This document shows, piece by piece, positions 1-5,457 of a stretch of DNA of 5,658 nucleotides. The stretch's first letter is position 1. Every line of letters begins with the position of its first letter. The notes below the pieces were generated by a model that saw only the letters and a list, made by a program, of their open reading frames with translations, did no database searches and was not told the DNA's origin. The stretch comes from Candidatus Delongbacteria bacterium. GTDB lineage: Bacteria; Bacteroidota; Bacteroidia; Bacteroidales; ML635J-15. The stretch lies in NCBI GenBank assembly GCA_027858215.1, contig JAQIDD010000351.1:1-5658 (forward strand), in the 5' to 3' direction. The position numbers and the translations under genes are program-made.

Positions 1-20
1 TGCGACAGCTGTTGGTTATT

Positions 21-60
21 GTCCACAGATTAACACAGATGTTCACGGATTGGTACTGAT
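21..60. repeat. Left decamer array (four CACAGAT-type units, 10-base period)
   Basis: Four consecutive 10-base units lie here in exact register, each of the form nnnCACAGAT: CACAGAT at 24-30 and 34-40, CACGGAT at 44-50 and TACTGAT at 54-60. The array sits just past the stop codon of the GxxExxY gene. Its units are the reverse complement of the ATCTGTG units on the other side of that gene, so the two arrays form an imperfect inverted repeat around it. The periodicity and orientation are seen directly; a role as an element end is inference. Confidence 0.75.
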
Positions 61-76
61 GTGTGACCTTAAGACA

Positions 77-460
77 CTATTTTACCATTCTTTTATACTC
101 AAGGCTTTCAGCACCAAAATTAATAAGCAATCCAATTTTCTTTTTTGTAACAGTCAAGTAATTTAGTAATTGTGACTGGTGTTCTCCTGTAAATTCAGAC
201 AAAGCTTTTAACTCCACGATAATATTCTCATAACATATGAAATCAGCCACATATTCCTTTTTTAGTTTAGTGCCCTTGTAATAAATTTTAAGCCTTTTTT
301 CTCTATCGTGAGGAATGTTTCGTTTGTTTAGTTCAATTTCCATCGCTTCCTGGTAGACAGCTTCCAAAAAGCCTGATCCGAGTTCATTATGTACCTCCAT
401 TGCTGCGCCAATAATATTGAATGTCTCTTTCTTATTGAAGAATGGTTTTACCATATCCAT
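77..460 (-). CDS. GxxExxY family protein (PD-(D/E)XK nuclease-like)
   Basis: A 127-residue protein that matches the GxxExxY family along its whole length. The signature G30-x-x-E33-x-x-Y36 lies in a helix beginning MEVHNELGSGFLEAVY. It is followed by a nuclease-like core with D73 (ADF), E83-L-K85 (VELK), a conserved HQSQLLNYL segment at 94-102 and the usual GLLINFG strand near 110-116. D, E and K in this spacing resemble a PD-(D/E)XK active site, so the family is classed as nuclease-like, but its cellular role is not established. The protein has no signal peptide or membrane segment. The ATG at 458-460 is preceded by an in-frame stop and has no clear Shine-Dalgarno sequence. The gene follows the UpxY-type gene on the same strand after about 186 bases and is bracketed by inverted decamer repeats, which suggests an inserted cassette. 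Family assignment is firm; function is open. Confidence 0.9.
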   Translation of the reverse strand: MDMVKPFFNKKETFNIIGAAMEVHNELGSGFLEAVYQEAMEIELNKRNIPHDREKRLKIYYKGTKLKKEYVADFICYENIIVELKALSEFTGEHQSQLLNYLTVTKKKIGLLINFGAESLEYKRMVK

Positions 461-499
461 TGGTTCATTTTTCAGACTTTAATTTTACAATCGAAATTC

Positions 500-561
500 A
501 TCAGTGCAAATTTGTGTATTCCCTTCGCGTCTCCATCTGTGTTCAGATGTGCAAATCTGTG
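500..561. repeat. Right decamer array (ATCTGTG-type units, 10-base period)
   Basis: Units of ATCTGTG or close variants fall at 10-base intervals: ATCAGTG at 500-506, ATTTGTG at 510-516, ATCTGTG at 535-541, AGATGTG at 545-551 and ATCTGTG at 555-561. A degenerate stretch at 517-534 keeps roughly the same phase. Read on the minus strand, the array aligns with the left array at 24-60, so the pair behaves as imperfect terminal inverted repeats around the GxxExxY gene. The units are seen directly; the function is unknown. Confidence 0.7.
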
Positions 562-646
562 AACCACACAAAAACACAGCTTCGCCACTGCAAGTCACAT
601 GCCAACGTGCTTACAACCAGAAATTCAGGAATTTGCAGCGGTGCGT

Positions 647-1216
647 CTATGACACTTGCAATTCCCTTTTCGGAGCGATTTTTTCCACCTGCGAGGCAGG
701 CAGGTTTATCACAAAACTGGTATTGATGGCACTCAATTCCATTACCAGCCTGTATCGCCCTTTTATTTCTGTTAACCAGCCTGTAAGGCCTCTAAAATTT
801 CCTCTTTTAACCCGGACATAATCGCCGGGTGTATATTGATCTGCTTTGCATGCACGGATATTTTTACCATTCCATTCGCGGGCAATGATTTTCAAGTTTC
901 TTATTTCTTCGTCGTGTACAATGCCTGGTTTTCCAAATTCTTTCAAAACACCTGTTACCAGTGGTATTTTGTAAATATTTCTTAATTCACATACATTGGT
1001 TTTAATGAATACCATGCTATTCAGCAAAGGCAATTCAAGCTTCTTTTTGCGATCACTCCATTGCCTTACGGTAGAATACAAAGGCAAAAAGGTTTCAATA
1101 CCCTGATTTACCAGGGAGGCATACAGTTTTTTTTCACACCTGTGCCTGGTGTAAACTACCACCCAGTGTTTTTTTAAATGCTTACCTTTCATGGTATTAT
1201 CAGGGCAACTTTTCAT
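647..1216 (-). CDS. UpxY/NusG-like transcription antitermination protein
   Basis: A 189-residue NusG paralogue. The NGN domain spans about residues 17-112: it opens with HWVVVYTRHRCEKK, followed by the GIETFLPLY segment and a hydrophobic strand (SMVFIKT) typical of the RNA-polymerase-binding fold. A KOW domain follows at about 129-160, with GDYVRVKRGNFRGLTGW and a closing LPASQVEKI. In Bacteroides, UpxY proteins are encoded first in capsule operons and let RNA polymerase read through early termination sites in that operon, so this is probably a specialised elongation factor rather than housekeeping NusG. The start is ATG at 1214-1216; a second ATG at codon 9 (1192) also lies before the domain. 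A promoter match lies about 50 bases upstream, and AAAGG lies about 12 bases before the ATG. No polysaccharide gene follows inside the window; the next gene is the GxxExxY cassette. Confidence 0.88.
   Translation of the reverse strand: MKSCPDNTMKGKHLKKHWVVVYTRHRCEKKLYASLVNQGIETFLPLYSTVRQWSDRKKKLELPLLNSMVFIKTNVCELRNIYKIPLVTGVLKEFGKPGIVHDEEIRNLKIIAREWNGKNIRACKADQYTPGDYVRVKRGNFRGLTGWLTEIKGRYRLVMELSAINTSFVINLPASQVEKIAPKRELQVS
688..704. repeat. Short palindrome inside the antiterminator gene
   Basis: CCTGC (688-692) and GCAGG (696-700) form a tight inverted repeat, followed directly by a further CAGG. The 8-mer CAGGCAGG at 697-704 recurs at 1401-1408 in the gene-free region upstream of the same gene, again as part of a hairpin. 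It overlaps codons for the LPAS residues near the end of the KOW domain. This may be a copy of a short palindromic genomic repeat, or it may be chance. Confidence 0.4.
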
Positions 1217-1262
1217 TGCAATTACACCTTTACATGTGTCTTATAACGCTTTATTAACCGTT

Positions 1263-1295
1263 CAAAAGTAAACAAATTATGGCAGGAAATGCAAA
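1263..1295 (-). promoter_or_regulatory. Bacteroidota-type promoter for the UpxY-like gene
   Basis: On the minus strand a TTTG (plus-strand CAAA at 1292-1295) is followed after 21 bases by TACTTTTG (plus-strand CAAAAGTA at 1263-1270). This fits the Bacteroidota primary sigma consensus of a -33 TTTG and a -7 TAnnTTTG at the expected spacing. Transcription would start near 1256 and leave a leader of about 40 bases before the ATG at 1216. The match is seen directly; activity is inferred. Confidence 0.6.
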
Positions 1296-1375
1296 AAATA
1301 CGCTTCAACTTAACTCTATTTTAGGCTGAACATGACACTAGTGATTAAAAAAAGATAATCTGCTTGTCCACGCAT

Positions 1376-1415
1376 CCCGCCGGCGCCGTCTGCCTACTGT
1401 CAGGCAGGGATATCC
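1376..1415. repeat. GC-rich palindrome cluster (REP-like)
   Basis: Three palindromic pieces are packed together in an otherwise AT-rich stretch. They are CGCCGGCG at 1379-1386, the hairpin CTGCCT (1390-1395) with AGGCAG (1402-1407) around a 6-base loop, and GGATATCC at 1408-1415. The hairpin could help end transcription of the DUF6508-like gene, but no T-run follows its stem directly on the minus strand, so a REP-like repeat is the better description. Confidence 0.5.
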
Positions 1416-1484
1416 TGCTGCCCAAAACATACCACAGGCATCCCCTTTAATGTTGCTCGCTATGCGATAAGGTCTTGTAAATTA

Positions 1485-1961
1485 TCAGGTTTCTGTGTTT
1501 ATTTCGCCGGCGTCATACAATCTTTTAAATTGTTTAAGCAATTTCAGCCATGTGCCGGTTTCGACATCAATGCCCCAGGAGCCGGGAAAGATTTTTTCCA
1601 TGCGGACAAGGGTGAGAAATGCTTTGCGTAAAAAGTAAATATCGGCCTCCCTTAAATCACAGGGACGGCTGAGTGTGCGGTTCAAATCACGCATCCACCC
1701 GGAAAAAGCTTCACACCTTGCTTCATCGTCCCCGCGATGTTCGGTTATAGATTGAATCAAGTGATCGTAATTTTCCACCATGTTTGAATCATGCAACTGC
1801 TGAATAAAATCACGGAATTTTTGGGTGTAATTGAACCGATGTCCATCAGCGTCAATAATATAGTCTGCTTCCTTGATGTTTATTAAAAAATCAATGTAAC
1901 TCAGAAGTTTCTCAGGCTGCTTGATAACAGGCTTATTAATATTTGTTTTATTCTTTTCCAC
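1485..1961 (-). CDS. DUF6508-like hypothetical protein
   Basis: A 158-residue soluble, mostly helical protein with no signal peptide or membrane segment. From memory of the family pattern it resembles DUF6508. It has an N-terminal LLSYIDFL helix (19-26), then a GHRFNYTQKFRDFIQQL segment (40-56), and a conserved C-terminal block LRKAFLTLVRMEKIFPGSW (111-129) followed by TGTWLKLLKQFKRL, where the family typically has RQERFxxGxW and a closing LKxLxxL helix. The function of that family is unknown. The start is GTG at 1959-1961, because an in-frame TAG lies two codons upstream and the next Met is residue 61, well inside the domain. There is no Shine-Dalgarno sequence. The gene is separated by 128 bases from the operon to its right and has a weak promoter match of its own, so it may be transcribed alone. 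It is real as a gene with high likelihood; the family name is moderately sure. Confidence 0.75.
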   Translation of the reverse strand: MEKNKTNINKPVIKQPEKLLSYIDFLINIKEADYIIDADGHRFNYTQKFRDFIQQLHDSNMVENYDHLIQSITEHRGDDEARCEAFSGWMRDLNRTLSRPCDLREADIYFLRKAFLTLVRMEKIFPGSWGIDVETGTWLKLLKQFKRLYDAGEINTET

Positions 1962-1990
1962 AATCTATATCAGGGTATTTTTGATTACAA

Positions 1991-2018
1991 CAAAAGAATG
2001 GTGAAAAAGTTTGTCAAA
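1991..2018 (-). promoter_or_regulatory. Weak promoter candidate for the DUF6508-like gene
   Basis: On the minus strand TTTG (2018-2015) is followed after 16 bases by TTCTTTTG (1998-1991). The second box has one mismatch to TAnnTTTG and the spacing is shorter than usual. It sits about 30 bases before the GTG start. It is offered only as the best candidate in this gap. Confidence 0.25.
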
Positions 2019-2089
2019 GGAGGGATAATCTTTTGGTATTTTCAATATTCAAAAGGGTGTGGGAGGGGTTGAATGGATTAGAATTTGGA

Positions 2090-4228
2090 TTAACAATTGA
2101 ATTTAGGTTGAAACAATAATGTGATTATTCCGGTAATTAAAAACAGTCCAAGTGGCATATAAAAACCCAGGAAGGGAATAAACAGCAAGGGAATGATCAG
2201 GTTACCGAACAATCCCCCAAAAAGGTCGTTTACATAGAGTGAGAGGTCAGAGCCGGAGATTGAGCGTCCGGAGGCTGCTGAATTCAGTACAAAGCTTGTT
2301 CCTGTGTAAGATCCGGCAAGAAACATTCCGATGAAGGCAATGATACGTATCCTGAATAAAAACAGGGCAATCAGCAGTGCAATAACAATGAGCAATATGA
2401 TAAACGGGCCGGATTTATTCAATACCCGGGGATTTATCATGAGGCCGGCAACCAATCCTACCATAAACAGAGCTACCAATATCCCGATCATCAGATATAT
2501 ATTACCAAAATGCAATTGGTACAGGTAAATAAACATCATCTGGGCGGAAATGCCTGCAAATCCTGCATGAAAGACAATGCCTCCAAAAGGTTTCCGCCTT
2601 ATGTACAGATAAAATAATAACCCTGTCACTGCTACGGTAATGACCTGCCACATCAGTAGATTATCATATATCTTTTCGGCTGTGTGCATAACAGAAGAGG
2701 CTGTGTTGACAGAATAATTCTCCATCATGGATAATAAGCCGGCAAGGTATATTACCGGTTGATTGAAAGACATGCGTTCATCGTAATTTTTCATGTCATA
2801 CACACCGATTTGTTTTGCGTTGCTCATTCGGATGCCCACATTGGATTGATTAAAATATAGCGGTTTTACTCCCCGCTGGTACAAGGCTTTTTCCATGTTG
2901 CCAAAGGAAGTGATCAACTTATTTTCAGAACCAAGCAACACCGTATAATTATCAAGGGCAAAAATGCTTGCAGAATCGAATACGCTGTTCAAGCAATTAT
3001 ATACGCTGCCTTTCAGTGCACGACTGATTTGCCCGGCATAGGCTGATTCACTGCTGAATAAAAGACTAAGCACGCCATTAGGCTTTAAGCCTTGTTTCAT
3101 GATTCTCAGATTCACAGGGAAATACAACAATGCATTTTCCATCATCGATGGTTTTTGCTCACTGAAATAAATGAGATCATATGTGCCGGGATGGTCAAGA
3201 AGGTGATTTTGAATGGATGTATGCACAATGTTGATTTGCTTTTGTTGCAAGGTTTTTTTTACATGATCAGGGAATCCTTTGCGTAACTCCTGGAAATATA
3301 TGGGATCACTGATTAAAAGTGTGGCATCATAGTTTTTGCTGAAACTCAGGGCTTCCAGTAAGGGCAGCATGTAATCACCCGCAATCAGTAGTTTGGGGGT
3401 GGTGTTTTTAATCTGAGATAATGCAGGGTAAAAAGCTTCTTCAGGGGCCGCCGGCGGTTTTGTCACGTTTGCGGGTGATCCCTGGAACAATTGAAGTTGT
3501 GCTCCGTTTTGTCTTGATTTCAAAACATCCATTTGTCCCGAGGGGGTCTGAATTGTAGTTGCGTAGCGATACGATGGAAATAGGTTTTCCCAGGTGTGTT
3601 TTTGTATCAATGGATAAAGTACCAGTAACCCCGGCAGGAGCAGGGTCAGAATGATGTGCCTGAGGCTTGCTTCATAAAGCAGCAGAATGAAAAACAGAAT
3701 AAGAAGCACAGCAGCCATCAGATAAAAATCTGAAAATACATATACCACTAAAGTAGAGGCTACGCCGGCCAGGAAAAATGCAAAGGCTTCAAATTTATAA
3801 AGTTGCAGCACTGGCTGTAAGCCTTTTTTAAATGCAACAAATTGTGAAAACAACCACCCGTTGTAAAAACTGGGAACAAAAATACACAATGCTGTCAGAG
3901 TGATGCCTGTAACAAGTAATTCTGTGGTTTTTATCGATAGAAGAAGCGGTCTGATAAAATGCAATCCATAATAGAAAATCATGATGATTACCCCATAAAC
4001 ATAGATGGCTGCCCCAAAATTTTTATGTGAAACATTGTGATTTTTTCCAAGAAATACGCCAAGCCCGTTCCCTGCAAGCCAGAAAAACAGGAAAATACTG
4101 ATCACATATTCTGATTCTTCAAAAAGCAGTAGCGTTTGTCTCATGAAGATTACCTGTGTCAGCAACGCAATGAAGCTGATCAGGAAAAAAAGGACATTCA
4201 GATGCCTCTTTTTGGTAATCTTATTCAT
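2090..4228 (-). CDS. Polytopic membrane protein with spermidine-synthase-like domain
   Basis: A 712-residue protein from the chosen start, with the layout of fused MFS/spermidine synthase proteins. About seven N-terminal membrane segments (near 10-28, 40-60, 71-91, 102-121, 146-165, 167-186, 188-206) precede a soluble Rossmann-like domain (about 220-490). About seven more membrane segments follow (525 to 706). The first segments follow the family pattern TQVIFMRQTLLLF then FFWLAGNGLGVFLG. The soluble domain keeps the fold outline (KLLIAGDYMLP, LLISDPIYF, YDLIYFSEQKP, LKPNGVLSLLF) but lacks the glycine-rich SAM loop and the acidic catalytic motif, so polyamine synthesis is unlikely. I chose ATG 4226-4228 because it overlaps the amrS TGA as ATGA. 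ATG 4234 and TTG 4258 are alternative starts. It is the last gene of the amrA-amrS operon, which implies a role with that system. Membrane nature is certain; biochemical role is unknown. Confidence 0.85.
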   Translation of the reverse strand: MNKITKKRHLNVLFFLISFIALLTQVIFMRQTLLLFEESEYVISIFLFFWLAGNGLGVFLGKNHNVSHKNFGAAIYVYGVIIMIFYYGLHFIRPLLLSIKTTELLVTGITLTALCIFVPSFYNGWLFSQFVAFKKGLQPVLQLYKFEAFAFFLAGVASTLVVYVFSDFYLMAAVLLILFFILLLYEASLRHIILTLLLPGLLVLYPLIQKHTWENLFPSYRYATTIQTPSGQMDVLKSRQNGAQLQLFQGSPANVTKPPAAPEEAFYPALSQIKNTTPKLLIAGDYMLPLLEALSFSKNYDATLLISDPIYFQELRKGFPDHVKKTLQQKQINIVHTSIQNHLLDHPGTYDLIYFSEQKPSMMENALLYFPVNLRIMKQGLKPNGVLSLLFSSESAYAGQISRALKGSVYNCLNSVFDSASIFALDNYTVLLGSENKLITSFGNMEKALYQRGVKPLYFNQSNVGIRMSNAKQIGVYDMKNYDERMSFNQPVIYLAGLLSMMENYSVNTASSVMHTAEKIYDNLLMWQVITVAVTGLLFYLYIRRKPFGGIVFHAGFAGISAQMMFIYLYQLHFGNIYLMIGILVALFMVGLVAGLMINPRVLNKSGPFIILLIVIALLIALFLFRIRIIAFIGMFLAGSYTGTSFVLNSAASGRSISGSDLSLYVNDLFGGLFGNLIIPLLFIPFLGFYMPLGLFLITGIITLLFQPKFNC
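4225..4228 (-). other. ATGA stop-start overlap
   Basis: On the minus strand the TGA of amrS (4227-4225) overlaps the ATG (4228-4226) of the spermidine-synthase-like gene. This arrangement usually signals translational coupling and is why this start is preferred over the upstream TTG and ATG. Confidence 0.65.
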
Positions 4229-5457
4229 TTCCATATTCCGTTGATTGGTTTGCCGCAAAATTCACAGGATCCGTCTGCAGTGACATGAAATGATTCAATC
4301 AGGTAACCGCTTCGGTCAATGATTTTTTTATCACAATGCGGACAGAATGTGTCTTCTGCATCTGTGTTGCGTACATTGCCGAGGTAGACATGTTTTAATC
4401 CAGCTTCCTGTGCTGTTTTCCGTGCAAGTTGCAATGTAGAAACCGGGGTGGCAGGTTTAGATTTCATCTGAAAGTGTGGGAAGAACCTCAAAAAATGTAC
4501 AGGGATAGTGGTGTCTGTATTATCAATGACCCAGATGGCAAAATTTTTGAAATCTGCTTTGGTGTCATTTTCTCCGGGGACCACGAGGTAGCTGATTTCC
4601 AACCACATGCCTTCTTCGTGCATAACTTTGATGGCATCCAGTACCGGATCAAGTTCGCCGGTATTGAATTTTCTGTAAAAGGCATTGTCCATGCCTTTGA
4701 TGTCCACGGTGGCTGCATCCATGTACTGCGCAAGTTCCCGCATTGGTTCTTCATTGATATAACCTGCTGTCACCATGGTGTTTTTGATGCCGTTTTTTTG
4801 TGCGATTTTGGCTGTTTCCAGCATGTATTCGTAAAACACCACCGGGTCGTTGTAAGTGTAGGAAATAATGCTGGCGCCGTATTTTTTTGCAAGCTGTACC
4901 AGGTTTTCGGGAGGCACTACCGTGATATTTTCCATCTCAAATGGCGATAACTGGCTGATTTTCCAGTTCTGGCAGTTCCGGCATCTCAGATTACAACCAG
5001 CTGTTGCAATGGAAAGGGTCTTTTCTTTGGGATGAAAATGGAAAAAGGGCTTTTTTTCTATGGGATCAACGTGCATGGTGATGGGACGTGCATATACCAG
5101 TGATCGTAGCTTGCCTTCAACGTTGGCACGTACCCTGCAGTTCCCAACTTCCCCTTCTTCCAGGAAACATTTGTGCGGACACAGGCGGCACACCACTTCA
5201 CCGGTGTTTCCCATTTTGTCATAATACAGGGCTTCATGCATTGATAAATTTTGTTCTTCAACTTTTTTGCGTGTGATGTCTTTTTCAGGAGCAGGACAAA
5301 CGGATGCCTCCATTTTTTTGCTTTTACAGGGAGGTTCCTTGTTGATGCTTTGTTTGTTGTCGTTTGTATTCTCAGGCAATAGCAATATACCTGTTATTAG
5401 ACCAATGAGGAATATAGTTCCAGCTGTTAAATATACATATTTATTTTTCATCATCAT
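4225..5457 (-). CDS. amrS: AmmeMemoRadiSam radical SAM enzyme, membrane-anchored form
   Basis: A 410-residue radical SAM protein of the AmmeMemoRadiSam/PflA-like group. The iron-sulfur cluster motif CxxxCxxC is C155, C159 and C162 in ATAGCNLRCRNCQNW. In front of it is the family's N-terminal cysteine set (C90, C93, C97, C107; CRLCPHKC then GNCRVR). A C-terminal zinc-ribbon-like set follows (C372, C375, C398, C401), ending in NGIW. The enzyme is thought to generate a SAM radical, but the substrate of this system is not established. The first 72 residues are an extension. They hold a hydrophobic segment at about 7-27 after a Lys-containing start, then a charged low-complexity linker, before MHEALYYDK at residue 73, where ordinary family members begin. 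There is no lipobox cysteine. The start is one of three consecutive ATGs at 5457-5449; it overlaps amrA by 17 bases (11 if the third ATG is used). Family assignment is firm. Confidence 0.93.
   Translation of the reverse strand: MMMKNKYVYLTAGTIFLIGLITGILLLPENTNDNKQSINKEPPCKSKKMEASVCPAPEKDITRKKVEEQNLSMHEALYYDKMGNTGEVVCRLCPHKCFLEEGEVGNCRVRANVEGKLRSLVYARPITMHVDPIEKKPFFHFHPKEKTLSIATAGCNLRCRNCQNWKISQLSPFEMENITVVPPENLVQLAKKYGASIISYTYNDPVVFYEYMLETAKIAQKNGIKNTMVTAGYINEEPMRELAQYMDAATVDIKGMDNAFYRKFNTGELDPVLDAIKVMHEEGMWLEISYLVVPGENDTKADFKNFAIWVIDNTDTTIPVHFLRFFPHFQMKSKPATPVSTLQLARKTAQEAGLKHVYLGNVRNTDAEDTFCPHCDKKIIDRSGYLIESFHVTADGSCEFCGKPINGIWK

Larger units (their letters stand above)
21..561. mobile_element. 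Possible GxxExxY cassette bounded by inverted decamer arrays
   Basis: A unit of about 540 bases has a single GxxExxY gene in the middle and inverted arrays of the CACAGAT/ATCTGTG decamer at its ends. It has the shape of a small non-autonomous mobile element, but there is no transposase gene, and I see no clear target-site duplication. The alternative is that the decamers are an intergenic repeat family abundant in the genome that merely flanks this gene. The structure is seen; mobility is inference. Confidence 0.4.
1217..1484. other. Gene-free region between the DUF6508-like gene and the antiterminator gene
   Basis: These 268 bases show no plausible coding region on either strand. From right to left they hold an AT-rich stretch after the DUF6508-like stop, a GC-rich palindrome cluster at about 1376-1415, an A-rich stretch near 1347-1353, the promoter match at 1263-1295 and the untranslated leader of the antiterminator gene. 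Confidence 0.7.

Noticed and set aside
21..60. CRISPR-like array
   Set aside because: The units are 7 bases with 3-base spacers at a 10-base period, far too short for CRISPR repeats and spacers, and no cas gene is present.
462..515. Promoter for the GxxExxY gene (TTTG, 19 bases, TAAAATTA)
   Set aside because: The spacing is right, but the second box matches only part of TAnnTTTG, so it is not listed as a feature.
442..821. Two overlapping plus-strand open frames of 94 and 105 residues
   Set aside because: They run across the decamer repeats and antisense to the antiterminator gene, overlap each other in different frames and show no domain-like pattern.
1343..1407. Rho-independent terminator for the DUF6508-like gene
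   Set aside because: On the minus strand the T-run near 1347-1353 is separated by about 35 bases from the CTGCCT/AGGCAG hairpin, so stem and T-tract do not form a classical terminator.
1962..2089. Terminator after the spermidine-synthase-like gene
   Set aside because: Only AT-rich partial palindromes (TTGAATATTGAA type) were found, with no GC-rich stem and T-run.
4229..4258. TTG start at 4258 for the spermidine-synthase-like gene
   Set aside because: The upstream extension is only ten polar residues inside the amrS coding sequence. ATG at 4228 with an ATGA overlap is the more usual arrangement; ATG 4234 remains possible.
4429..4950. 173-residue open frame on the plus strand
   Set aside because: It lies fully antisense to amrS, whose cysteine motifs and family match are unmistakable. 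The plus-strand translation is rich in His, Phe and Cys and looks like a frame shadow.
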